Assembly (NCBI GenBank): GCA_030426265.1
Contig: JAUHYP010000012.1
Coordinates: 1 to 64,000, forward strand
Source of the DNA: Gammaproteobacteria bacterium
GTDB lineage: Bacteria > Pseudomonadota > Gammaproteobacteria > Xanthomonadales > SZUA-36
DNA: 64,000 nucleotides
Direction: 5' to 3'
Shown: in pieces, positions 17,075 through 26,315 of the stretch
Numbering within the stretch: the stretch's first letter is position 1
Layout of the letters: each line of letters starts with the position of its first letter
The notes under the pieces: model-generated
Database searches by the model: none
Seen by the model: the letters and a program-made list of their open reading frames with translations, nothing else
What the model was told of the DNA's origin: nothing
Translations under genes and position numbers: made by a program

Positions 17075-18726
17075 CGCCAGTGTTCGAGCAGGGCGTCGGC
17101 CGAGTTGAGGAAGACCGGCGGGCGCAGTTCGGCCAGGCAGCCGAGGTCCGTTTCGGATTCCGGCGCGTCGAAGAACGCGCCGGCAATGTCGGTCTGGCAG
17201 GCGGTGTAACCGCTGAGCGTCGAGTGGCCGAAGGTGGCCACGCGGCCCAGGGCGCCGTTCGACAGGCCATGCAGCACCTGGTTGGCGTAGCGTTCGGGCG
17301 TGATCAGGTCGAAGCGCCCGGCCAGCAGCAGCGTCGGGGTTTCCAGGGATACCGCGTCGAGGCGCGGGAAGCCGCCATACCCCAGGTCAGGGTCTGAACA
17401 CACGGACGCCATGAACCCGGACATGGCGTAGCCGTCGTAACGATCATCCTGAGGGCCCGGAAGGCCGGCGGGGTGGTACTGGTCGCGGCAGACCACCGCG
17501 AAGAAGGCGCCGGCCGCGTCGTCCTCGGCCAGAGCCGGGGCCGGGAACACCTGGGACAGCAGGCGCTGAAGAAACGCGTAACGCCCCTGGTCCGTCTCGT
17601 CGACCAGCAGCGGCATCCAGCTCACCGTCGTGACGTTGTAGGTCATCCAGTGCAACAGGCCCAGGAAGTCGTGCCAGTTGACGACCATGTCCAGGGTGCC
17701 GGCCGGTGCCGGGCCATCTGTGGCGCCGTTTGTGCCTGCAGGGGCTTCGTTTCCGGCAGCGGGCGGTCCGTCGATCACGAGGGTGACCGGCGCTTCGCGG
17801 AACCGCTCCACCACGCGTGCCAGTGATCCCCGCAGGTCCGGAAAGCGTTTCGCGCAGGCCGGGTCCGCTTCGCAGGCCGCGAACACCCGCTCGATTCCGT
17901 CCGCGAAATTCCGCGCCGCCTCCCCGATGAACAGGTCGCTCTCCGGCGACACGAGGGAGTCGAGCACCATGGCGCGCACGCCCTCCGGGTCCACCCGGGC
18001 CGTTTCCAGGGCGATCAGGGTGCCGTAGGACACCGCCGCCAGGTTCCATTCGTCGATGCCCAGCGCCCGGCGCAGGTCGCGCAGGTCCAGGGCGTTTTCC
18101 ACCGTCGACCAGGGGCCGGGTGGCAGGCCCCGGGCCTGGAGATCATTCAGGCAGGCCACGGCGGTCTCCGTGATGGCCTGGTCGCGCTCGGCCAGGGACT
18201 GGTCCGCGAGGTAGGTCCGCCGCCGCAGGTCGCGCAGCGTGTCACAGCGCAGTTCCGGCACGGCGCCCATTCCGCCGCGCTGGGTGTAGAGGATCACGTC
18301 TCGGTCCTGGCCGAAGCGGTGGGCGGAGAACAGGGTGAAGGTCCGGGCGCTGGTGACCGGCGCCGCCCCGGGGCCGCCGGCGATGAACACCACCGGGTCC
18401 GGCTTCGGCGTCTCGGACGCGGTGCGGATGATCGCCACGGGGACGCGCACCTCGCCGAGCGCCGGCTGCGAGCGGTCCATGGGGGCCACCAGGTGGCCGC
18501 AATGCAAGCGCTCCGGATCGACGCCGGCGGCCGCTTCGAACGGGCAGGGGGTGATGGCCTCGAACCGGGGCGTGGCAGCGCTCGTGGACGCTTCGGCGGG
18601 GTGGGCGGGCGTGCCCGGGCCGTTCCCGGCAGGGTCGCCCGCGAGCAACGGCGTCGTGGCCGTCATGGCCAGCGCGGCCAGCGCAGCGGGCCAGGTCGAG
18701 AGTGGGTTCGGCATCGTGGATCTCAT
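17071..18726 (-). CDS. Exported alpha/beta hydrolase, proline iminopeptidase / TAP-like
   Basis: A 551-residue protein with a signal peptide (about 1-30, TTPLLAG). The oxyanion motif GGPG is at 117-120, the nucleophile elbow AVSYGT has Ser233, and the C-terminal TAP-like part holds the acid in GRFDLITPE and the histidine in FGHSTLSG. This arrangement matches secreted tripeptidyl aminopeptidases and prolyl aminopeptidases. The first glycine of the nucleophile motif is alanine (AVSYG). ATG 18726 overlaps the upstream hydrolase stop by one base (TGATG); ATG 18714 is a possible later start. It probably trims peptides in the periplasm for the neighbouring uptake genes (inference). Confidence 0.87.
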   Translation of the reverse strand: MRSTMPNPLSTWPAALAALAMTATTPLLAGDPAGNGPGTPAHPAEASTSAATPRFEAITPCPFEAAAGVDPERLHCGHLVAPMDRSQPALGEVRVPVAIIRTASETPKPDPVVFIAGGPGAAPVTSARTFTLFSAHRFGQDRDVILYTQRGGMGAVPELRCDTLRDLRRRTYLADQSLAERDQAITETAVACLNDLQARGLPPGPWSTVENALDLRDLRRALGIDEWNLAAVSYGTLIALETARVDPEGVRAMVLDSLVSPESDLFIGEAARNFADGIERVFAACEADPACAKRFPDLRGSLARVVERFREAPVTLVIDGPPAAGNEAPAGTNGATDGPAPAGTLDMVVNWHDFLGLLHWMTYNVTTVSWMPLLVDETDQGRYAFLQRLLSQVFPAPALAEDDAAGAFFAVVCRDQYHPAGLPGPQDDRYDGYAMSGFMASVCSDPDLGYGGFPRLDAVSLETPTLLLAGRFDLITPERYANQVLHGLSNGALGRVATFGHSTLSGYTACQTDIAGAFFDAPESETDLGCLAELRPPVFLNSADALLEHWR

Positions 18727-19724
18727 CAGGCGGGGCGGTGGCCGGGACGGGTCACGTCGCCGGTTCGGGCCGCCGGTTCGGGCCATTGGCCATCGAAAAA
18801 TTCCCGCAAACGCCTCCGGGCGTCTTCCGACTCGGGGAGGTCGGGCGCGACCATCGGGAAGGAGTGAAACAGGCCGTCGTAGAGCCGCAGCGCCGTGCGG
18901 ACCCCGACCCGCTCCAGGCGGTCGTGCAGGCGCAGGCTGTCGGACAGCAGAATCTCGCGCGTGCCGCACAGCACCAGGGTCGGCGGGAAGCCCGGGGTGT
19001 GCTCCGCGTACACCGGCGAGGCGTCGGGGCGTTCCGGGTGCTTGCCGGCATAGGCCTCCGCGCTGGCGGCCAGCATGGGCTCCCAGGAAAGGACCGGGTC
19101 GCGACCGCGCACCAGCTCGCGGCTGTCGCCCGTGTCGGTCAGGTCGGTCCAGGGCGAGATCAGGCCCAGGTGCGAGGGTAGCGTCCTTTCCTGCCGTGCC
19201 AGGTCCGACACCGCCGCCAGGGCGAGGCCGCCCCCGGCCGAATCGCCGGCGACCGGGCAGGACCCCTGCGCATCGATCAGCGCGGCCAATGCGCCGGAGA
19301 CCAGGGGCACGGTGCGGCCGACAGTGGCGTCCGGGGCCAGCGGGTAGTCCAGGCTGTAGACCGTGCGCCGCAACGTTCGCGCCAGCGCCAGCGCGCCCGG
19401 CAGCGTGGAACGCGCCGAGTGCACGGTGTAGCCGCCCCCGTGAACAAAGGCCATGGGTGGCGTTGACGCCTGTCCGTCCCCCGGCGCCAGGCGCAAGGCG
19501 GGCAGTTCGCCCAGTCGGACCTCGTCCACCGTGCCCTCGAAGCGCTCCAGCGCCTCGCGCACCATCGGCTCCATCGAGACCTCGACGAATCCCTGCAGGG
19601 TCTTCCACCCGGACGCGTCCTTCGGCGCCTGTTTCCAGGCGCTGCGGTCCACCGTGGCGAAGCGCTCCAGTGTCGCCCGGGCTTCGGGCGACAGCCCGAC
19701 GCCTTCGTGCTGCGCGGGGCTCAT
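18726..19724 (-). CDS. Alpha/beta hydrolase of the hormone-sensitive-lipase (Aes) type
   Basis: A 332-residue cytoplasmic carboxylesterase-like enzyme. The family-defining oxyanion motif HGGGY is at 95-99, the nucleophile motif GDSAGG at 160-165 (Ser162), the acid near 262 in ILLSDS and the histidine near 289 in LFHSF. It hydrolyses short acyl esters in characterised relatives; the natural substrate here is unknown. It lies 55 bases downstream of the GH172 gene and overlaps the next hydrolase by one base, so it belongs to the long minus-strand operon. Confidence 0.88.
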   Translation of the reverse strand: MSPAQHEGVGLSPEARATLERFATVDRSAWKQAPKDASGWKTLQGFVEVSMEPMVREALERFEGTVDEVRLGELPALRLAPGDGQASTPPMAFVHGGGYTVHSARSTLPGALALARTLRRTVYSLDYPLAPDATVGRTVPLVSGALAALIDAQGSCPVAGDSAGGGLALAAVSDLARQERTLPSHLGLISPWTDLTDTGDSRELVRGRDPVLSWEPMLAASAEAYAGKHPERPDASPVYAEHTPGFPPTLVLCGTREILLSDSLRLHDRLERVGVRTALRLYDGLFHSFPMVAPDLPESEDARRRLREFFDGQWPEPAARTGDVTRPGHRPA

Positions 19725-19779
19725 GCCGTGGTCCGAACCGGCCTCGGCATGGCCTCGTGTCGTAGCGGGTGGCCCATGC

Positions 19780-20904
19780 TCAGTCCACCGCGTCCGGCGA
19801 GGGGGCCGCCGGGTCCGGATTGGTGGGCTTGTCGCTGGGCGCCGGTTCGGGCAGGTCCGCCAGCAGCACCTCTGAAGGCGGGCAGGGCGCGATGGGCGCC
19901 GAAGGCAGGGCCTGGTACCAGAACGCCGCCGCCGACCAGTCGTCCGCGCGCTCGAACAGCTCGGCCTTGTAGTCGTCGATGGTGCGCGCCTGGTAGGTCG
20001 GGCGGTGGCCGATCTGCTGGATGGTGACCTTCATCCGCTCGCGGCAGACGATGGGGTCGGCCAGGTGCCAGCGGTACAGCGACACCCGGCCGGTGTCGGC
20101 ATCGTCCGTGCCCTCGCGCCAGGCGCAGCCGTGGTAGGCGAAATCCTCGTCCTGGATGCCCCAGGCCTGGCCCACGTAGTCCTCGGCGCCGGTCCCGGCG
20201 ATGGTGGGCAGCGCCTCGTCACCGTCCATGAAGACCTTCATCTCGCCCTCGCCCCACCACAGCGGGTCGAGCGGGCGCACGCCCAGCACGCAGCCCAGGT
20301 ATCGGATGCGCCCCTCGCGTTCGGGCAGGATCTCGAAGTCCTGCTTCAGCGTGGTGGGGTTTTCACGGTGGAAGCTCGCGTGCAGGCGGCCGACGTCTTC
20401 CGGGTGGTCGTCCCCCAGGGTGTAATCGATCTGGTAGAACAGCGGCAGGCGCGCGCCGGAGCGGTTGTGGAACTCCACCCGCGCACCTTTCGTGAAGGGC
20501 ATCGGCAGCCAGGCGTTCATCGAGCGCGTGGAGCCGACGGAGTGGAAGCAGGACTGGAAGGCGCTGCTGCGCCCGTGCGCGAAGCCGAAGAACTCGCTGA
20601 CCGGCAGCTCCACCGAGGGATGTTCCTGCCCGTCCCAGTAGATGCGGATGATCGAGCCGCGCAGCAGCCAGGGCTTGTCGTGCATCGTCATCCAGAAGTG
20701 CCGCAGCGTGCCGCGGCCCTGGATGTCGGCCAGCACCACGGTCTCGCCGTCGTGCACGTGGCGCACCGGGTCGCCCTTGCGGCCCGGGCCCAGCGGGCTG
20801 GCGGCCGAGCCCCCGGCGCCGCGGGCGCCGGTGGGGTTCTCGAAGCAGATGGAGCGGGATTCGATCCCGTCCGGAATGACGTAGGCGGTGTCCAGGCTGT
20901 TCAT
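19780..20904 (-). CDS. GH172 family protein (DUF2961), alpha-fructofuranosidase/arabinofuranosidase-like
   Basis: A 374-residue DUF2961 protein, now glycoside hydrolase family 172. The conserved WWGEGEMKVFMDGD (216-229) and GTGAEDYVG (237-245) supply the candidate catalytic glutamates, Glu219 or Glu221 and Glu241. Characterised members act on alpha-D-fructofuranosides or alpha-D-arabinofuranosides and form trimers or hexamers. No signal peptide is visible, so it would act in the cytoplasm. It starts 1 base after the M28 peptidase stop and is the only clear glycosidase in the cluster. The C-terminus is proline- and aspartate-rich and poorly conserved in appearance. Confidence 0.87.
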   Translation of the reverse strand: MNSLDTAYVIPDGIESRSICFENPTGARGAGGSAASPLGPGRKGDPVRHVHDGETVVLADIQGRGTLRHFWMTMHDKPWLLRGSIIRIYWDGQEHPSVELPVSEFFGFAHGRSSAFQSCFHSVGSTRSMNAWLPMPFTKGARVEFHNRSGARLPLFYQIDYTLGDDHPEDVGRLHASFHRENPTTLKQDFEILPEREGRIRYLGCVLGVRPLDPLWWGEGEMKVFMDGDEALPTIAGTGAEDYVGQAWGIQDEDFAYHGCAWREGTDDADTGRVSLYRWHLADPIVCRERMKVTIQQIGHRPTYQARTIDDYKAELFERADDWSAAAFWYQALPSAPIAPCPPSEVLLADLPEPAPSDKPTNPDPAAPSPDAVD

Positions 20905-20905
20905 G

Positions 20906-23260
20906 TCAGAGCTCGATTCGGGTGGCGGCTTCGGCGTGGTCGCCGAACTGCACGGGTGAGGCGGTATCGGGGCGCGTGGCCAGGATCCGGCGGGCGGCGT
21001 CGCTGTCCGGCAGTGGAGAGAGCTCCGTGAGCGTCGCGGTCACGGCCTGGCCGACCGGCAGGGTGATCTCCAGCTCCAGCGATTCGTTGCCCAGGCCGCT
21101 GAAGCCCGCGAGGCCGCGCCAGCGTGGCGGGTCGACGAGGTCCGTGTCGCCCACCACCAGGCTGGAGACCGCGGCCGCATCGTCGAAGGCCAGGAACATC
21201 AGGTGGCCTTCGCGCACGCCGGCGATGCGCAGGATCACCCGGCGCGTGTCGCCCTCGACGATCTCGCCCACGCGCTCCAGCACCGGAGCGGCGAGCGCGG
21301 GCTCACTGGCGGGGCGCGTATAGACCCGTCCATCCCGGCCATGCGGCCGCCGCACCGTGTCCAGGCCGCCCTCGAAGCCCATGGCGGTGGCCAGTGGGGC
21401 ATGGGCGATGCCGTAGGTGTTGAGCTGCCAGCCCGGAGTCGTCGCGTCCACGGGCTGCGCCAGCACCAGGTTGGCCCAGCGCGGACGTTCCGGGGTTTCG
21501 GCCGGCACCAGGGCGCCGGTGAGGGCGGCGACCAGCACCAGCGCCGCCAGGCCCAGCAGTGGGGCGCGCCGGGGCGCCTGTTCGCCGGCCATGTGCCGCG
21601 CCAGCGGCACGACCGCCAGCATGAACAGCGCCAGCGGCACCATGCGCAGGGCGCTGGCGTGGAAGCTGCCCAGGGCGTAGAAGACGATGAAGTGGTAGAC
21701 CGCCAGGTAGGCCGCCACCGTGGCGCCGCAGAGGGCGCTGATGGTCGGAAAACCACGGCCGGACCACTTCAGTTCCGGCCACAGCGGCAGCAGGAACGCC
21801 GCCAGCGGCAGCAGGGTCAGGTAACTGGTGCCCGGCAGGGTCACTGCCAGCACCACGGCCAGCAGGGCGTACACCAGCCAGGCCCCGTACAGCCAGGTGA
21901 TCGGCGCCAGGCGGCGCGCCAGGGTGGTGGCGACGCACAGGCCGGCCAGCACGGCGGCGGCGAACAGGGCGATGTTGCCGGGGGCGGGGTAGGGATGGTC
22001 CAGCAGGTGCGTTGCGGGCCACTTCGCCAGCGGCCAGGTCAGCAGCCAGCCCGCCAGCGGCGCCAGCACGAAGAGGGCCAGGGTGGCGAGCAGCACACGG
22101 CCGATGCGGCCGGGCCCACCGCCCGGCGCGCGCAGGTACAGCACCACCAGCACGACGAGCGCCAACACCGCCAGCGGCAGGTTCCAGGCCGAGGGCCAGA
22201 CCAGCAGGCCACGGGAGAACAGGTCCACGTAGGTGGCGTCCGCGCCGCCCGACAGGGCGGACAGGTCTTCGTTCGCGAAGGTCCGCGCCAGGCCCAGCAG
22301 GTTGTCCCCGTGGTGGCCGAGGGCGTTCAGGGACAGGTGGTCGGCGTCGTCGCGAACGGTGTGGTACAGCGAACCGGCGCGCGAGTAGGCGAAGTTCATG
22401 CCCGGCACGCCGTCCTGCAGCAGCACCGTGAGGTCCGTGTTGTTGGGCATGCGGCGGTAGACCTCCACCAGCAGGGAACTGCCTGCGGGCCGCGACACGC
22501 TGTCGGCGAAGGCGCGCGCCAGCGCCGCATTGCCGGCGCTGGTCTCGAACAGGGCGCTGGCCCCGTCGGCGCCGCGCGCCTCCAGGTTGATGGCGAGGTC
22601 CACGGTGTCCGCCAGCGGATGGTTGCGGGCGAAGGCCATGGCGCCGCGCAGGCCGGTCTCTTCACCGTCGGTGGCCAGGAAGATCACGTCATTGCGCCAG
22701 GGGCCTTCGGTAGCGAGAACGGCGGCGGTTTCCAGCATCACGGCCACGCCGGAGAGGTCATCGCCCGCGCCCGGGGAGGCCGCCACCGAGTCGTAATGGG
22801 TCATCAGCAGCAGGGTGTCGCGGCCGCCGGTGGCATCGCCCGGGCCCGCGCTTCCGGCGTCGTCCCGGCCGGTCGTGCCGCCCGGCGCGGCCTCCTGCTT
22901 TGATGGGCTGCCTGCCTCGCCGGTTCCCTCGAGAACGGCGACCAGGTTCTCCACCCGGGTGCAGCCCGCGCCGAAGGAGGTGCAGCTCAGTTCCGACCGC
23001 CGCTCGACCGACAGGCCCAGCGCCTCGAAGCGTCGCGTGATCCGGTCGGCCACGGCGGCGTTCTCCGCCGAGCCGGTGGGATGCGGCCGATTGTCGGGCG
23101 CGAGTTCACGCACGGTGGCCATGGCGCGCTCGGCGTCGAAGTCCAGGCTGCCCAGGGAAGGGCCGGTGCGCAGTGCCGAGGTGGCGGCGAACATCACGGC
23201 CAGCAGGCCGAGGCAGAGGCCGATCCAGGCCCAGTATCCTCGGGCGGTTTCAGTCGTCAT
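20906..23260 (-). CDS. M28-family zinc peptidase with C-terminal multi-pass membrane domain
   Basis: A 784-residue membrane protein: one N-terminal segment (about 11-30), an M28 aminopeptidase domain (about 45-340), then roughly eight hydrophobic segments and a terminal beta-rich domain. Zinc-site motifs are visible as MTHYDS (His155), GAGDDLSG (Asp167 or Asp168), TDGEETG (Glu200-Glu201) and INLEARG. The layout resembles Fxna/ERMP1-type M28 proteins, in which the peptidase faces outward. A low-complexity insertion lies near 112-147. The start overlaps the dctQ end by 11 bases. It probably supplies amino acids or short peptides for uptake (inference). Confidence 0.88.
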   Translation of the reverse strand: MTTETARGYWAWIGLCLGLLAVMFAATSALRTGPSLGSLDFDAERAMATVRELAPDNRPHPTGSAENAAVADRITRRFEALGLSVERRSELSCTSFGAGCTRVENLVAVLEGTGEAGSPSKQEAAPGGTTGRDDAGSAGPGDATGGRDTLLLMTHYDSVAASPGAGDDLSGVAVMLETAAVLATEGPWRNDVIFLATDGEETGLRGAMAFARNHPLADTVDLAINLEARGADGASALFETSAGNAALARAFADSVSRPAGSSLLVEVYRRMPNNTDLTVLLQDGVPGMNFAYSRAGSLYHTVRDDADHLSLNALGHHGDNLLGLARTFANEDLSALSGGADATYVDLFSRGLLVWPSAWNLPLAVLALVVLVVLYLRAPGGGPGRIGRVLLATLALFVLAPLAGWLLTWPLAKWPATHLLDHPYPAPGNIALFAAAVLAGLCVATTLARRLAPITWLYGAWLVYALLAVVLAVTLPGTSYLTLLPLAAFLLPLWPELKWSGRGFPTISALCGATVAAYLAVYHFIVFYALGSFHASALRMVPLALFMLAVVPLARHMAGEQAPRRAPLLGLAALVLVAALTGALVPAETPERPRWANLVLAQPVDATTPGWQLNTYGIAHAPLATAMGFEGGLDTVRRPHGRDGRVYTRPASEPALAAPVLERVGEIVEGDTRRVILRIAGVREGHLMFLAFDDAAAVSSLVVGDTDLVDPPRWRGLAGFSGLGNESLELEITLPVGQAVTATLTELSPLPDSDAARRILATRPDTASPVQFGDHAEAATRIEL

Positions 23261-23729
23261 CGTCGTTCTCCGGGGCGATTTCGTGGACGAGGTGCGTCAC
23301 CGCGTGCACGGTGAGCACGACGCAGGCAATGGGAATCACGGCCACCACCCATTCACCGGGCAGGCCGAGGGCGCCGGTCACGCGCTGGGCGTGCACGGCG
23401 AGGAAAGCGGGGCTGGCCAACAGCACCGGGGCGCAGAAGGCCAGCACGGCCAGCGACTGCAGCACGCGGCCCAGGCGGCGCATCGCCGGCGAGGCGAAAC
23501 GGTCGTAGCGCACCAGCGTCGGGTCGCGGCGGGCGAGCAGGGCGGTGGTGGCGCCGGCGAGGCCCGCCCAGAGCATGGCCAGGCGCGCCAGTTCCTCGGT
23601 CCAGGTCGGCGGCTCGGACAGGCCGTAGCGCGTCACCACCTGGAACAAAAGGCAGGCGACCATCACCGCCATTCCCGTGACGGCCACCCAGCGCGCGACG
23701 CGGTCGATGCTGCGCGAAACGCCGATCAC
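23250..23729 (-). CDS. TRAP transporter small permease (DctQ-like)
   Basis: A 159-residue protein with four hydrophobic segments and the family motif WTEELARL near residues 41-50. DctQ bridges the periplasmic binding protein and the large DctM permease in Na+-driven TRAP importers. The C-terminus is strikingly acidic (ENDDDD), and its coding end overlaps the M28 peptidase start by 11 bases. It is the last of the three TRAP genes and lies 82 bases downstream of the binding-protein gene. Confidence 0.9.
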   Translation of the reverse strand: MIGVSRSIDRVARWVAVTGMAVMVACLLFQVVTRYGLSEPPTWTEELARLAMLWAGLAGATTALLARRDPTLVRYDRFASPAMRRLGRVLQSLAVLAFCAPVLLASPAFLAVHAQRVTGALGLPGEWVVAVIPIACVVLTVHAVTHLVHEIAPENDDDD

Positions 23730-23811
23730 GCACGGCCTCCAGCGTCGCCATCCAACCGCAAGATGTTCAGGATGCGGGTCCGTGGGTGCTCCATCGCATG
23801 AAGGCCGCCGT

Positions 23812-24909
23812 TCACGGGTTGCTTCCCGAGCGTGCTTCGGCCACCCAGCGCTTGAACTGCGCGGTGGCTTCCGGCGTCTCCCACTCGCTGGGGGCGATGC
23901 GCTCGCTGGCCTCCAGCCAGCCGGCGCGCTCCTCCTCGCTCAGCGAGATCCATTCGATGCCGGTGCGGTCCAGGGCCAGGTGATCGTTCTCGCCCACGGC
24001 GCGGGTCCACTCGCGGTTGGCGGTGCGGGCGACGCGGAAGCCCTCCTGGACCAGGGACCGTTGGGTGTCGTCCAGCCCCTCCATCCATTTCGCGGACGCC
24101 ACCACCAGTCGCAGGGCCGGACCCATGCGCAGGTCCGTGTAGTGGTCCAGCACCGAGCCGTGCCCGTACATGGGCGCGATGTTGGGCGGATTGAGATAGG
24201 CGTCGACGATGCCCGTCTGCAGCGCCTGGGCCACTTCCTCCCAGGCCACCTGCACGCCGCGTACCTGCCAGGCGCGCAGAAGGTGCATGTCGGCCTCGCT
24301 GATGACGCGCAGGCGCAGGCGGCGCAGTTCGTCGATGCGGCGCACCGGCGTGCCGCGCGTGAACAGCCCCACCATTGAGGCGATGTAGACGAAATCGATC
24401 AGCACCAGGCCATGCGGCGCGAGGTCGTCGGAGATCGTCTGTACGAAACCGGTCTCGTCGATGATCCGGCTCATGTGCTCGTAGGAGTCCACCTGGAAGG
24501 GGTGGGTCGAGGCCGCCAGCACCGGCGACCAGCGCGAGAGCTCGTCCCCGCCGGTGGCGTTGATGTCCAGCAGGCCGAGCTGGGACTGGATGGTGCGTTC
24601 GCGGTCGCCACCAATGGTGCTGTTGGGGTACACGCGCGTGGGCATGCCGCCCGCTTCGAGGTGGTCGGCGAAGGCGCGTACCCAGACGTAGACGCCGTTG
24701 CGCGCGATGTCGGCGGGCGTGGACATGCCGATCTTCACATCCGTGGCCAGGTCGGCCAGGGCCGGGCCGGCGGCGAGGCCGCCCAGCCCTCCCGTGGCGC
24801 CGACGATGCCTGCTCCGCGCAATCCACCGAGCCGGGACAGGCCGCCCAGGCGGCTCATCGTGCCAAGCCCGCCCAGGGCAGCCCCGCGCAGGAAGTCGCG
24901 CCGCTTCAC
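23812..24909 (-). CDS. TRAP transporter substrate-binding protein (DctP-like) with Tat signal
   Basis: A 365-residue binding protein. The start is a GTG at 24909 that overlaps the dctM stop as GTGA, so it is translationally coupled. The N-terminus begins KRRDFLRGAALGG, a twin-arginine export motif, followed by an unusually long glycine- and leucine-rich stretch up to PALAD near residue 53. The mature part contains VYPNSTIGGDRERTIQSQLG and the DctP-type ligand helix region VAWEEVAQALQTGIVDAYLNPP. DctP proteins bind organic acids, and some bind amino or keto acids; the ligand here is unknown. No arginine clearly marks a carboxylate pocket from sequence alone. Confidence 0.88.
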   Translation of the reverse strand: MKRRDFLRGAALGGLGTMSRLGGLSRLGGLRGAGIVGATGGLGGLAAGPALADLATDVKIGMSTPADIARNGVYVWVRAFADHLEAGGMPTRVYPNSTIGGDRERTIQSQLGLLDINATGGDELSRWSPVLAASTHPFQVDSYEHMSRIIDETGFVQTISDDLAPHGLVLIDFVYIASMVGLFTRGTPVRRIDELRRLRLRVISEADMHLLRAWQVRGVQVAWEEVAQALQTGIVDAYLNPPNIAPMYGHGSVLDHYTDLRMGPALRLVVASAKWMEGLDDTQRSLVQEGFRVARTANREWTRAVGENDHLALDRTGIEWISLSEEERAGWLEASERIAPSEWETPEATAQFKRWVAEARSGSNP

Positions 24910-26192
24910 AACAGCCCCAGGGCGCGCGGCAGCGCCAGGCAGAGTTCGGGGAAGATCGCGATCACCAGCAGCACGGCCAGTTCCGCCGCCACGAAGGGCA
25001 GCACGCGCCGGCACAGTCCCCAGTAGTCGTCGCCGGTGATGGTCGCCACCATCATGATGGCCCCGCCCAGCGGCGGGGTGATCAGGCCGATGGCCAGGTT
25101 CAGGCAGATCAGCAGGCCCATGGCCACCGGGTCGGCGCCTTGCGAGACGGCGATGGGCACCAGCAGCGGCGCCACCACGGTCAGGCCCAGCATGAAGTCG
25201 AAACCCATGCCCAGCAGCAGGAAGGTCAGCATGATGACCAGCACGAACCAGATGCCGTCGGCGTGGATGGTGGACACCCAGCGGGCGATGTCGTCCGGCA
25301 CCTGGTGCAGCACGATCAGGTAGCCCAGCAGGGAAGCCGCCGCGATGATCATGAAGATCGAGCCGGTCAGCGTGGCGGTGCGTTGCATGGCCACCAGCAC
25401 CGCGCGCACGCGCAACTCGCCGGAGGCGAAACCGATCACGGCCGCCGCCAGGCAGGCCAGGGCCCCGGCTTCGATGGGCGTCACCACGCCGAACACGATG
25501 CCGCCCAGGATGATCACCGGCAGCAGCAGGGCCGGCAGGCCGCGCTTCAGCGTGGGCCACAGGGGCGGGCGTTCCTCGCCCGAGCCGCCAGGGTGGCCTT
25601 CCTTTTTCGCATACCAGGCGTTCACCGCGAACAGGGCGCCGGCCAGCATGATGCCCGGCACCACGCCGGCGGCGAACAGCGCCGCCACGTCGGTGGCCAT
25701 GATGGCGCCGTACAGGATCAGGATGATCGAGGGCGGGATGATCGGCCCGATCACCGAGGAGGCTGCGGTGATGGCGCCGGCGTACTTGCGCTCGTAGCCG
25801 CGCTGTTCCATCTGCGGCACGAAGGTGTTGGACATGGCCGCGATGTCGGCCGTGGCCGAGCCGCTGATGCCAGCGAAGAACACCGAGGTGAGGATGTTCA
25901 CGTGCCCCAGGCCGCCGGGCAGGCGCGCGAGCAGCAGCAGGGCCACGTCGATCAGCGAGCGCGTGATGCCGGCGCGGTTCATCAGTTCGCCCGCCAGGAT
26001 GAACAGCGGCATCGCCATGATGGCGAACACGTCGAGCTGCGAGAAGATGCGTTGCGGCGCGGCCGCGAGGAAAGGCAGGGAGTCGGTCAGCACGTAGGCC
26101 AGCAGCGCCGCCGCGCCCAGGGCGTAGGCCAGCGAGACGCCCAGCCCCGCCAGCAGGATGACCAGGGCGATGACGAGCAGGGCGGTCAGCAT
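24906..26192 (-). CDS. TRAP transporter large permease (DctM-like)
   Basis: A 428-residue protein of about twelve hydrophobic segments. Recognisable DctM motifs include AIMAMPLFILAGELM, FFAGISGSATADIAAMS, SSVIGPIIPPSI and LITPPLGGA. Start ATG 26192 (MLTALLVIAL) was preferred to an in-frame ATG 24 codons upstream, which would add a hydrophilic tail. Gene order along transcription is M, P, Q, which differs from the more common P, Q, M. It lies 123 bases downstream of the mlrC-like gene, probably in the same transcription unit. Confidence 0.92.
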   Translation of the reverse strand: MLTALLVIALVILLAGLGVSLAYALGAAALLAYVLTDSLPFLAAAPQRIFSQLDVFAIMAMPLFILAGELMNRAGITRSLIDVALLLLARLPGGLGHVNILTSVFFAGISGSATADIAAMSNTFVPQMEQRGYERKYAGAITAASSVIGPIIPPSIILILYGAIMATDVAALFAAGVVPGIMLAGALFAVNAWYAKKEGHPGGSGEERPPLWPTLKRGLPALLLPVIILGGIVFGVVTPIEAGALACLAAAVIGFASGELRVRAVLVAMQRTATLTGSIFMIIAAASLLGYLIVLHQVPDDIARWVSTIHADGIWFVLVIMLTFLLLGMGFDFMLGLTVVAPLLVPIAVSQGADPVAMGLLICLNLAIGLITPPLGGAIMMVATITGDDYWGLCRRVLPFVAAELAVLLVIAIFPELCLALPRALGLL

Positions 26193-26315
26193 ATCCGCCG
26201 AGCTTTTCCGGCCCGCGGGGTTCTGGTCTGGATCCGTCGGGGTGTTGCCATCCCGAGGAAACACCGAGAGCCCCCGGTCTGCCCGGGTGCGTGCGTTCCG
26301 GGCAATGCCCTCATG

